From positions 5,010,501 through 5,074,500 of the forward strand of contig NC_056765.1 of NCBI RefSeq assembly GCF_018687715.1: a stretch of DNA of 64,000 bases, in the 5' to 3' direction. The stretch comes from Carya illinoinensis (lineage: Eukaryota > Streptophyta > Magnoliopsida > Fagales > Juglandaceae). Below, piece by piece: positions 19,782 to 30,114 of the stretch. Numbering within the stretch: the first letter of the stretch is position 1; every line of letters starts with the position of its first letter. The notes under the pieces are model-generated. The model saw only the letters and a list, made by a program, of their open reading frames with translations. It did not search any database and had not been told where the DNA came from. The position numbers were made by a program, and so were the translations under genes.

Positions 19782-22322
19782 TCAGCGATTTGGGGATGGA
19801 GGGAGGACAATCGGACCGAACGATGAGGTAGGAGGAGGGGAAGGGGCAGAGTCACAATTATTTTCAACCACACATGGATCCAACGGAGATAAATTATTGA
19901 AATGATTTAAAGAATCTGAAAAAATCGGAGAAGAAGTGGACGAAAAATTACCTGGAGGAGATGGATCGGCGGCGATAACAGGTTCCGAAACCACTGGAGC
20001 AGCAGGAGGTGGAGCCACTGGAACAAAAACAGCCGGGGTAGTGTTCGAAGAAGAGGAAGGGAACTCGATGGAGGCTAGGGTTTTTCCTTCATCAAAGAGC
20101 ACATGCCGAGAGAGATAAACTCGGTTTGTTGTGGGCTCAAGGCAGCGGTAGGCATTTTGGGTTAGAGAATACCCAATGAAGATGCACGGAGTGGATTTGG
20201 GCTGGATTTTGTGTGTGTTATACGGCCTGGTTAAGGGATAACAAATACACCCAAAAGTTTTTAATTTGAGGTAGTTGGGTTTTTGTCCAAAAAGGGCCTC
20301 AAAGGGTGATTTATTTTGAAGAAGAGGAGTGGGTTGACGGTTGATTAGATATGTTGCAGTGTGAAAAGCATGGGGCCAATATAAGAGAGGGAGATTTGCA
20401 TCGTGAAGTAAGGTAAGACCAGTTTCAACTAAGTGACGATGATGACGTTCAGAGACGCCATTTTGTTGAGGTGTGTGAGGGGCAGTGGTGTAGTGACTAA
20501 TGCCATGAAGAGAGAGAAACGGTTTGAGACTGATATATTCGCCACCATTGTCAGAATAAAGGCTTTTAATTTTTGCTTGAAACCTTTTCTCAACAAGATT
20601 TTTGAATTGAGGAAAAATGCTCTTGACGCATGATTTTGCATTAATCGGATAAAACCACATATATTTTGTGAAATGGTCAATAAAAATTAAATAGTAGCGA
20701 GAACCATCTAAACCAATGCAATGTGCGGGGCCCCATACATCAGTATAGATAATATCAAGGGGAGCATGACTTTCAAAACTCGTGGGCCGAAAGGGAAGTT
20801 GATGGGCTTTATTAATGCAACAAGATGAACACATAGAATTAAATTTATTGTTCACAATAGGAAGAGAAAAATGATTGACAAGACGTTGGACAAGTTTGAA
20901 AGAAGGATGGCCAAGACGCTTGTGCCACCCATCAACCGAGGTTCGTTCATGCACATTTGCAACAATTTGAGTAGAGGAGCCCACCAGTGAGTTCGGAAAG
21001 TGATAAACGCCGCCTTCACATGCACCTCTTAGTAAGGTCGCCCCCGTGGTCCGATCCTTCACAAGAAAATAAGAGGGATGAAACTCAAGAAAAACGTTAT
21101 TTTGAGATGTGAAATGATAAACAGAAATTAAATTTTTGCTAATATGGGGAACACAAAGGGTATCACGAAGAATAAATGTCCGTGTTGGTGATTTTAAAGT
21201 CAAAGAACCAATATGTGAAACTGCCAAACCTGACCCATCACCGATAACAACTTCATCGGTGCCATCATACTCAGAATGAATAGATAAATTCGCCAAGTCA
21301 CCAGTTATATTATGCGAAGCAGCCGAGTCAAGAAGCCATTTTTGATTTTGTGGACTGGATGTGGTTGCACAATTAGCCGTGGCCTCTGATGAATGTAGCT
21401 GTGGGCAGGACTTGGCGGTATGACCGATGGTGTCACAAAGTTGACATTTTGGTTGATAACGTTTCTGAGTGGACCGATTTGAGGAGGACTTGCGATTATC
21501 CTTGGATGGGCCTTGAGTAGTTTTAGTTGGTCCTGAAAAACGTGTGGACCCATTAGTCTTATAGGAGCCCTTCGGATGAGACCCATTGGAAGAACCAGAG
21601 TATTGCTGGTGACGCTGGGAGTAATTCGCAGAGGCCACAAGTTCCTGGGTTGACAGCTCCAAACGCCGCAGGTAACTCTCATGCCCCACAAGGATATCGT
21701 GAAGCTCTTCGAAGGCCAGAGATGTTTCCCGTGCGCGAATGGGTGCAACAATTTCCCTGAAATCAGAACCCAATCCGTTAAGAATATAAATAGTTAAATC
21801 ATCATCAGATATTGGATGATCGATGAGTGCGATCTCATCGGCAAGGGCTTTCACCGCATGCAAATACTCAGGAACGGAACGATTCCCTCGCCGAATCAAG
21901 GTAAGTTCTTCCTTGAGTTGCATGGCTCGGGTTCTAGATTTACTGGCATACATGTGATGTAATTTTTTCCAAGCCTCATGAGAGGTTTTGGCAGTTGCGA
22001 TGAGGGGAGTAATGGTGGTTGAGGTGGAAGCCAGTATTGCGCTAAGGATTAGTTTATCCTGGCGAACCCAGTGAGTTTTATTCAACTCGGTAGGGGAAGT
22101 GCCAACAGGGGAAGGGCACTGGGAAATTCCATGAACGTAGTCAAGGAGATTATAGCCTATAAGAAGAGCTTCAAATTGTGCTCTCCATTGAGGAAAGGTG
22201 GATGGCGTCAGTTTTTCATTGATTTGTGTAGTAATGTTGAGAGCGATGAGAGCACTTTCGGTGGGAGAAATGGGATGAGTGTTTGGGTGGGGTTCGGAGG
22301 TTTGATCTGCAGAAGACGACAT
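19782..22322 (-). CDS. Gag, protease and integrase part of the copia polyprotein
   Basis: This 846-residue frame encodes the particle protein, protease and integrase of the copia element. Gag (about residues 30-230, with TPSTFPQWRAQFEALL) is followed by a CCHC zinc knuckle C293-x2-C296-x4-H301-x4-C306. The protease motif is D332-S-A, where most retroviral-type proteases have D-S/T-G. Integrase has the HHCC finger (HKRLGHPS then CSSCCINK) and the core motifs YTDVWGPA, SDNGGEY and NGVSERHH. The start ATG at 22322 follows the primer site by about 45 bases. The frame stops at TGA 19782-19784, and the next four codons lead straight into the reverse-transcriptase frame in phase, so this is a single-codon break. 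Confidence 0.93.
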   Translation of the reverse strand: MSSSADQTSEPHPNTHPISPTESALIALNITTQINEKLTPSTFPQWRAQFEALLIGYNLLDYVHGISQCPSPVGTSPTELNKTHWVRQDKLILSAILASTSTTITPLIATAKTSHEAWKKLHHMYASKSRTRAMQLKEELTLIRRGNRSVPEYLHAVKALADEIALIDHPISDDDLTIYILNGLGSDFREIVAPIRARETSLAFEELHDILVGHESYLRRLELSTQELVASANYSQRHQQYSGSSNGSHPKGSYKTNGSTRFSGPTKTTQGPSKDNRKSSSNRSTQKRYQPKCQLCDTIGHTAKSCPQLHSSEATANCATTSSPQNQKWLLDSAASHNITGDLANLSIHSEYDGTDEVVIGDGSGLAVSHIGSLTLKSPTRTFILRDTLCVPHISKNLISVYHFTSQNNVFLEFHPSYFLVKDRTTGATLLRGACEGGVYHFPNSLVGSSTQIVANVHERTSVDGWHKRLGHPSFKLVQRLVNHFSLPIVNNKFNSMCSSCCINKAHQLPFRPTSFESHAPLDIIYTDVWGPAHCIGLDGSRYYLIFIDHFTKYMWFYPINAKSCVKSIFPQFKNLVEKRFQAKIKSLYSDNGGEYISLKPFLSLHGISHYTTAPHTPQQNGVSERHHRHLVETGLTLLHDANLPLLYWPHAFHTATYLINRQPTPLLQNKSPFEALFGQKPNYLKLKTFGCICYPLTRPYNTHKIQPKSTPCIFIGYSLTQNAYRCLEPTTNRVYLSRHVLFDEGKTLASIEFPSSSSNTTPAVFVPVAPPPAAPVVSEPVIAADPSPPGNFSSTSSPIFSDSLNHFNNLSPLDPCVVENNCDSAPSPPPTSSFGPIVLPPSPNR

Positions 22323-22365
22323 TTTTAGAAAAAAGGATCTGTTTGCTCGTAGGAGACTGGCTCTA

Positions 22366-22374
22366 CTGATACCA
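22366..22374 (-). promoter_or_regulatory. Primer binding site of the copia element
   Basis: Directly adjoining the 5' LTR, the minus strand reads TGGTATCAGTAGAGCC. The first nine bases match the complement of the initiator methionine tRNA end; a three-base insertion (TAG) separates them from the following match. Confidence 0.75.
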
Positions 22375-22637
22375 TACAGAAAAATAAACTACACACGGTT
22401 TCAATGGAAATACCACCGCACATTTCATTGAGTGTTGAATAAAATATATACAAGGACAGACTCTGTTTTAGGCAACTAATACATCTGTATATTTGCTATA
22501 ATTATGCAAGAATGTAATTTACAATAAATGAGAAGATACGTAACAGCTAGTATGCTAAACATGGAAAGTAGGCAGTTGACTGGGCAGAATTGATACTGCA
22601 GAGATGCTAGGCAGATTTTATGCAATCTTCCGTAATA
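22375..22637 (-). repeat. 5' LTR of the copia element
   Basis: It is 263 bp long and identical to the 3' LTR except for one base. As the upstream LTR for the minus-strand element it should hold the promoter. Confidence 0.95.
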
Positions 22638-22646
22638 GATGTCGTT

Positions 22647-22690
22647 CAGGTTAGACTTAAAACAGTTTCAGGTTAGACTTAAAACAGTTT
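22647..22690 (+). repeat. Perfect tandem duplication, 2 x 22 bp
   Basis: CAGGTTAGACTTAAAACAGT plus TT occurs twice in a row, five bases beyond the copia target duplication. Confidence 0.9.
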
Positions 22691-24899
22691 CAAAGCTCTC
22701 ACACAAGGCTGTTTCTTTTTGCAGTGTGGTTACTGTATGTAGAAGTAATAGATCTCATGTATTATTGAACTACAAAGCCTCTCATGTCCAGTTAATGTGA
22801 TGCCTTGTTTTTTTTTTTTTTTAAATGAAATGTTTAACTTCCGATTTTTTATTTTATAAAATTAAAATTATATAATATAATATGTTGTCATGTATCATAT
22901 TATAAAATTCATTTTAGTATGTAACATATCACATTTAACCATATAGTTTTCTACCTTTAAGATCTTTTCGTGAATCTCCTATTTTTTTCCTCTTTTAACA
23001 AGGCCAAATTTGCAGTATGTGGGTACAAAAGGCTTGGATTGAAGGTAGTACCAAGGCCTTCTATTCATCCGCTTACACCACGTTAATAACAGTTTTGCTA
23101 TATACAAGTACAGTCGTGCACTAATCTGTATACCAATACTGATTTATTCATACTTAAAATTTAAATTAACACTATTTTTAATAAAATCTACTTTTTGACC
23201 AATCACATCATATTGGTGCACAGATTAGTGCACAATTGTGCTTGCAACTATATTTTTCCCGTGAATAATGCTATGCGTCCCGATGAATGCTACTGACAGT
23301 AGATCCTGATTTATTTATTTATTTTTTTACTTAGTGAGTAAGATAATGTTTTTTAATAATGTTATGATTTAAAAAAAATTAAGAAAAAAACAAAAAATTT
23401 ATAAAAAAGAGACCAAATGACTTACTTTGAGGATCTCTCAAAGAAAAACCCCCCCAAAAAAAAAAAAAAAATTTCTACTCTAAGTAGTATTAACTTTCCG
23501 AGTTCTTCTGTTACATACAATCACTTTTATATATTTTTTACGTATTTTACTGATGTGATTGATCGAAATAGTTATTTTATATTAAAAAAACGATACAACT
23601 AATTATATTAATAAAGTGTATAAAAAATACGTAAAACTAACTATAAGTAAGAATTTGATAACTTTTCATTCTTCCATAATGTGTGATGGACATAGCATGC
23701 ATGGGTTGTGTACATCCAAACAAGGAAATTACAGTGGCAAATAGATACATTCACAAAACCTCAGTCACTCCATAGCAAATTCCTTCACCAATGAATGGAA
23801 TGAAAGGACAATGAAAGAGCAGCGACGGTAGTTTAATTCATTTTCTGCCTTCATCAATAGCCCATCACTCAATCTGATCAAAAATTAATTGTGATCGGAT
23901 CCAAGAAATACATCTGGCCCACCAGCAACGAAACTGGTCTCCCAAATTCTCTGTGCCTAGATATAGACTTGGCATGCCCATAACTGAGTTTTTCCTGGAA
24001 AAAAAAAAAAACAGGTATAATTTTCCATAAAAGACAGTCACATGACTCACATATATCCAGCTCAAAAGAAACTGAAAGAAAGTGCTGCAAATGAAACAAG
24101 TGAAGCTAAAAAATGGTTGAGGTTGTTGCCAAATTAAGATGATCAAAGCAAGCCAAGCAAAATAAAAACAATTCTTTTGAGTAGAATTGGAGTGTTGATT
24201 CAAAACAATAGACATTTGGTCTAGGTGTTATTCTCATTATTAGATGATCCCGAAGGGCCGAAAGCAATCGGAGTATATTTCCGGTCAGTAATTATTAGAT
24301 AATCTCAAAATACGGATATGTGTTACTCTTATTCTATCATGATTAGTCATTTTTTTAAAGAGTAGTAATTCATATTTGATGATACAATCAGAATACTTAC
24401 CTACCTTACAATTTTTATTTCCAATGGTACTATTGTTCTAACCTTCATGTAATGTCACCAATATATTCAAACATCTATCTAATTCAAGCAACACAAGACT
24501 GCATCCATAATTCATGATCTCCCCAAGTTTCTTTCATAGAGAAGACTGTTTATTTTGTCAATATGCAACATTAGAAAAATCTAAAAGTTTGAAAATGGTA
24601 TGTGAAAATTTGTAGATCAGACCATGGGAATCCATTTTCAATCTGGGCCTGAAGCCCATTAAATCTTATTTTCGAACTCCGCTCAATCCTAATAACTAGC
24701 GAGTTGACCCAAACCCAATGGTAATTAAATAAGCATTATGAATTCTGCAAACTCAGAAGTTAAAAAAAAAAAAAAAGAGACAAAAAAAAAAACGAAAAAA
24801 AAGAAAAAAAGCGCCTAATAACACCAAATCACATTAATCAATAAATCATTTCATTAATCAATGGGGCCCGTACGGTACAGAGATTTTGTTTATTTTTCA
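22691..24899. other. AT-rich intergenic DNA
   Basis: Apart from MITE family 1 copy 2 (23093-23257) I see no supported gene. There are homopolymer runs (T near 22810, A near 23457-23471 and 24001-24012) and A-rich low-complexity sequence at about 24760-24815. A 116-codon minus-strand frame at 23865-24215 has no domain. Confidence 0.4.
23093..23257 (+). mobile_element. MITE family 1, copy 2
   Basis: Left end TTTTGCTATATACAAGTACA and right end CTTGCAACTATATTT are imperfect inverted repeats. Inside them the motif TGCACTAATCTGT at the left is mirrored by ACAGATTAGTGCA at the right. Confidence 0.75.
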
Positions 24900-26240
24900 T
24901 ATCTAAGTTTTGAAAATATTCATTGAAATAAACAGTAAGTAAAATAGTGCAAAACCATAAAAAAGGTATAAAATTGACAATTAACACAGTAAATGAATAA
25001 TGTAAAACTGACAAAAATAATAATTGAACAGTGTGTAACAATAAATGAATAGTGAAAAAGTGATAGAACCTGATAGTGAACAATGCAAAAGTTGATACTT
25101 TCCAAACCGTAGGACCCACATATTTTTTTAAAGAGTTTTGTTACATACAAGCACAGTCGCACACTAATATGTGTATCAATACTGATTTATTCATACTTAA
25201 AATTTAAATTAACATTATTTTCAATCAAATCTACTTTTTGACCAATCACATCATATTGGTGTACAGATTAGTGCATAATTATGCTTGCAACTATATTTTT
25301 CCTTTTTCAAATCCCGTAAAAACTATATCATCTCATCTCACTTTATTATCCAAATATATATTTTTTTATAAATTATTTCATCTCATCTTAACTTAAAAAT
25401 CTCACTACCATTCAAAATATATAATCTCATTTCACCTGAACTGCATAACGAAACGAGAGGCCTTAGTTTTTTTTTTTTTTTCCCTAGCTTGCCTATAATG
25501 GCTACAAAACGTTGACAATTAACATGACAAAACAGTAAATGAACAGTGTAAAACTGAAAAAAATAATAATTGAATAGTGCAAAATAATAAATGAATAGTG
25601 AAAAACTAACAGTGAACAGTGCAAAATCTAGTACTCTCCAACCTGTGGGACCCACATATTTTTCAAATCACAAAAAGTAAAAAGTATATCATCTTATCTC
25701 ACTTTACTATCCAAATATATATTTTTTATAAACTATTTCATCTCATCTTAACTCAAAAATCTCATTACCATTTAAAATATTTCATCTCATCTTACCTTAA
25801 TTGCACAACCAAACGAAAGACCTTAGTTTTTTTTTTCCCTAGCTTGTCTATAATGGCTACAAAATGTTGACAATTAAAAGTGCAAAACAGTAAATGAACA
25901 GTGTAAAAGTAAAAAAAATAACTGAATAGTGTGAAACAATAAATGAATATTGAAAAATTGACAGAAACTGACAATGAATAGCGCAAAATCTAGTATTCTC
26001 CAAACTGTGGGACCCGCACATTTTTCAAATCTCAAAAAGTAAAAACTATATCATCTCATCTCACTTCACTATTCAAATATATTTTTTTATAAACTATTTT
26101 ATCTCATCTTAACTCAAAAATCTCATTACCATTTAAAATATTTCATCTCATCTCATCTAAACTGCGTAACCAAACGAAAGGCCTTAGTTTTTTTTTCCTA
26201 GCTTGCCTATAATGATTACAAAATGTTAAAAAACACAAGT
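24900..26240 (+). repeat. Tandem array of about 3 units of roughly 360 bp
   Basis: The landmark GGACCCACATATTTTT or its variant recurs at 25111, 25647 and 26009. The second spacing is 362 bp; the first is 536 bp, and subtracting the MITE of about 170 bp inserted in unit 1 gives nearly the same period. Each unit has a GACAATTAA...CAGTAAATGAA block, the GGGACCC landmark, a CATCTCATCTCAC block and a CCTTAGTTTTTT block. Low-complexity open frames here are shadows. Confidence 0.8.
25133..25302 (+). mobile_element. MITE family 1, copy 3, inside tandem unit 1
   Basis: It is highly similar to copy 2 over its whole length, including TACTGATTTATTCATACTTA. It interrupts the first tandem unit just after the CCCACATATTTTT landmark; the two later units are uninterrupted at this point. 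Confidence 0.8.
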
Positions 26241-27269
26241 TTATTTTCAGAAAAAATATATAATCTTGAAAAATACCGTATACGTCTACATTCTCATATA
26301 ATTCATATCTTCTCGTGTTAATGTAGCACTATCCATTAACTATAGAATTTGTTATATATTTTAAAAAATAAGAGTAATTGATTTTGTGTTCAATGAATAA
26401 TATATATGGCATCAACATATTGCATGAAAGTGAGATAAGAATATAATATATATCTTGTTAAGATAATACTGGATTTCCTAATCGAATTGTAACAAATAGA
26501 AATCCATGATTCAAAATAAAGCTGGTGCCTCAAAGCCAACTTTGTCGATTGCACAGAGAGAGAGAGAGAGAGAGAGGATAGTTTCATTATTCATATTGGT
26601 TTCATGCAATCTGTGATTGAGTTTGGTAACTCAATCAATCATCAAAGGTATAATTCTTGCTCTTGGAGGACATAAAAGGCAAACTACAGTTCCCAATTCC
26701 TCCAAACAGACAGCCAGTCCTCCTTATCCTTTTCTCAGGGTCTCGTTATTGGTGGACGACTCTCCCTTTTCTGCTTTCTCCTTTTCCACCTTTTCTCTTT
26801 CTCTTTTCATCATATAGTTTCGAGCTTATTCTTAACAAAAGCCATTATTCCATTCCTAATGTCTAAAGTTCAGTGCTTTAAGATATATTTTATGGTTCGC
26901 ACAATACTGTAAGACCGGCTTTTAATCATCCACATTCCTTTATGCCATGAAGAGAGAGAGAGAAAGAGGCAAAGTTGCATATCACATGCAATCCACTTTC
27001 ACATACAAAGCCAAAATTTCCCTCACTCACAAGAAAAGCATAAGCACACATCCCAATTCCCATAAACCAAATTAATATAAACCAGAAGGCTAGTTCCTCA
27101 CATATTGGTGCCTTCATTAGTTTTCTCCCCTAACAATGTTCTAATTTTCTCTCCCAGCTCCAAACTTATAAACCCATTAAGACCAGATCACTTACAGTCA
27201 GTTTCCTTTCTTTTATATATCTAGGATTGCAGTAATAGTAGTACTGAATATTCAGTACAAAGTAAGAAG
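26241..27269. other. Upstream region of the SMXL gene
   Basis: No gene is supported. A GA microsatellite lies at 26556-26576, and a second GA-rich stretch near 26949-26968. The last few hundred bases before 27270 are presumably the SMXL promoter and leader. Confidence 0.4.
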
Positions 27270-30114
27270 ATGAGATCGGGTCTTTGCAGTATACCGCAGG
27301 GCCTAACTGCTGAGGCAACAAGCATGGTGAAACAAGCGGTTAGCTTTGCTAAACGCCGGGGCCATGCCCAAGTGACTCCTCTCCATGTTGCCAGCGCTAT
27401 GCTTGCATCCTCTGCTGGTCTTCTGCGAAGGGCTTGCCTTCAATCCCATTCTCACCCCCTTCAATGCAAGGCCCTAGAGCTTTGCTTCAATGTTGCGCTC
27501 AACCGACTTCCTGCCTCCGCTCCAAGCCCCCTTTTAAGCCATCACTACCTCAACCCTGCCCTCTCCAATGCCTTGGTTGCAGCATTTAAGCGTGCCCAGG
27601 CTCACCAACGTCGTGGCTCTATTGAAAACCAGCAACAACCTATTTTAGCTCTTAAGATAGAGTTGGAACAGCTCATAATTTCTATTTTAGATGACCCAAG
27701 TGTTAGCAGAGTCATGCGAGAGGCTGGTTTTTCGAGCACCCAAGTGAAAAATAGGGTAGAACAAGCTGTTTCTTTGGAGATATGTTCTCAAAAGCAAAGC
27801 CCTTCTATTAGTACTAGCCAGTCCAAGGAAAGCAACATGCCTCTAGTTCTTGGTACTAATGTGCATGTGTCCCCGTATGATTTTAGTCAGTTCAAAGTGC
27901 CACTAGGTAAATCCTTCGATCAAGGTAGGAGTGAAGAAGTCATGAGTGTCTTGAATGAATTGTCAAACAAAAGAAAAAGAAACACTGTTATTGTAGGAGA
28001 GTGTCTGGCTACAGCTGAGGGCGTGTTTAGGGGAGTGATGGACAAGTTTGAAAGAGGAAATGTTCCCGGGGAGTTAAGCTTTGCGAAATTCATTAGTCTT
28101 CCTCTCTTCTCTCTGAGGAACTCCTCCAAGGAGGACGTCGAGCAGAAGCTAGCGGAGCTAGGTTGCCTTGTGAAGACCTATATTAATAGAGGGGTTCTCT
28201 TGTACTTGGGAGATCTCAAATGTATTGCTGAGTTTTGGTCAACTTCTGGCGAAGAAAGGAGAAACTACTACTGTCCTTTGGAGCACATAATCATGGGGCT
28301 TAAAGAATTGGTGTGTGGAATTGGGGAAACTCATGGAAAATTGCGGCTCTTTGCGATTGCCACTTTTCAGACTTACATGAGATGTAAAACAGGTTACCCT
28401 TCTCTAGAGACTATTTGGGAGCTTCATCCTCTTAGCATCCCGGTTGGAAGCTTGAGCTTAACTCTCAGCCTTCAAAGGTATATAAATTTGATGAAGCAAT
28501 TACCACACTCTTGCTTTTTTCTTTCAAGCTTTCTACTTGCTTTGTTTCCTACTTTTTACTTTTTTACATTTGGGACGTTTTTTATATTAACACTATATAT
28601 GTTACTTTCTCAGTAATTTGGAAGTTGATCAGTTCAGAAGCAAGGTATCCAACAATGCGCCCGGTTTGCAACTGCCTGAAACTGGATTCGATAAGCGACT
28701 AAGCTGCTGTACGGATTGCGTGGACAAGTTCAAGAGAGAAGCTCAAAGCATAGCAAGTGAATTTTGTAACACGAAGACCACCACCATTTCCACCAGCTCA
28801 AGCTTGCCTTCATGGCTCCAACAGGATAAGGAAGACAGGAGAAAAGACACTTCGAATCATGATCAGGTTTTTTATGTTATCCTTTCTTTGTCATCGTGAA
28901 TATCTTCCACCTCCACAAAAATTCACAACTAACATGCTTTTGTATTTTATCTAATGCAGGAATGTGTCACCGTTAGGGATCTGTGCAAGAAATGGAACCA
29001 GTTCTGCAGTTCAGGCCATAAGAATCCCGGTTTTCCTGACAAAACCCTCACTTTTACTTCCTCGCTTCCTTCCTCCACATCAGTCTCTTCATACGAGCGC
29101 AACCCTGACTTGTATCAGACCCACTTGAATTGGCCTATCACCTTCGAACCTAAACAGAGTCCAAAAGAACAGCAGTTTTGGATATCTGAAACCAGTGATG
29201 GAGGCGATGAAAGCAGTTTGAGAGTGTTCATGCCAGGGAGAAATGACCCTAAACCAGAGCTTCTGTCTAATCCAAATTCTAGCCCTAACTCAGCTTCTTC
29301 GAGTGAGGTAATGGAAGATATGGTTGGCCTTCATATGTTAAGAGAACTTAATGCCGAGAACTTGAAGATACTATGCGATGCACTGGAGAAAAAAGCATGT
29401 TGGCAGAAAGACATTATTCCTGAGATTGCAACAACTATCCTTCAGTGCAGGTCTGGAATGAGAATGAGGAAAGACAATTTGCAGTACAGATCAAAGAGGA
29501 AAGAAGAAACTTGGCTATGCTTTTCAGGTGTTGATAATGATGGCAAGGAAAAGGTTGCAAGAGAGCTAGCTAAACTTGTTTTTGGTTCTCAAAGCAACTT
29601 TGTTTCAATTTGCTTCAGCAGCTTCTCTTCAACAAGGGCTGATTCAACTGAAGAACCCAAAAGGAAAAGAATGAGAGACGATCTTAGTTCCAGCTATCTT
29701 GAGAAATTTGGCGAAGCGGTGAATGAGAATCCTCACCGTGTGTTCTTCATGGAAGACATAGAGCAAATTGATTACTGTTCTCAAAAGGGTATAAAGCAAG
29801 CAATTGAAAGTGGAAGAATTACTCTTCCTAGCGGCGATACTGTTCCTCTCATGGACGCCATTATCATATTCAGTTGTGAAAGTTTCAGTTCTGAGTCCAG
29901 AGTCTGTTCTCCTCCTAAAAGGCAAAAACATGCCGATAATAATGAAAAAAACAATGAAGATGACATGCAGGAGAAAAGCCAATGTCTCCCACTCGATCTG
30001 AATATTGCCATTACAGAAGACATGAATGGAGACAATGATGGATATCCAGTTTGTGGCATTGGGATTCTGGAATCTGTGGATAGGCATGTTACTTTCAGAA
30101 TTCAACAGTTGTGA
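27270..30114 (+). CDS. SMXL3: SMAX1-LIKE protein (SMXL3/4/5 clade), Clp-type transcriptional regulator
   Basis: SMXL proteins are ClpB-like nuclear repressors. The SMXL3/4/5 clade promotes phloem formation and, unlike SMAX1 or SMXL6/7/8, is not a strigolactone or karrikin degradation target. Exons are 27270-28477, 28614-28866 and 28960-30114, joined by GT-AG introns, for 871 residues. The N-terminal double Clp-N domain covers about residues 10-165 (RRGHAQVTPLHVASAMLASS and LSNALVAAFKRAQAHQRRGS). The first nucleotide-binding site is degenerate (VIVGECLATAEG). The second P-loop, G677-VDND-G682-K683, is followed by Glu where Ser/Thr is usual. An EAR repression motif L832-D-L-N-I lies near the C-terminus. 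I see no RGKT degron, as expected for this clade. The start is the conserved MRSG N-terminus. CLQSHSHPLQCKALELCFNV points to SMXL3, but SMXL4/5 cannot be excluded without a tree. Confidence 0.92.

Larger units (their letters stand above)
17885..22637 (-). mobile_element. Complete Ty1/copia element, 4753 bp, with TA...TA LTR ends
   Basis: Two 263-bp LTRs (17885-18147 and 22375-22637) bound a gag-protease-integrase-RT-RNase H coding region on the minus strand. The target duplication GATGT at 17880-17884 and 22638-22642 fixes both ends. The LTRs therefore start TATTACGG and end TCTGTA in element orientation, not the usual TG...CA. They differ at one position only (18014 against 22504). Integrase ahead of reverse transcriptase identifies copia; size and LTR length resemble the Ale lineage, which is inference. 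An in-frame TGA at 19782-19784 splits the polyprotein. Confidence 0.97.

Noticed and set aside
24838..25986. Minus-strand Phe/Leu-rich frames that look membrane-like
   Set aside because: They repeat with the 360-bp tandem unit and reflect its AT-rich composition.
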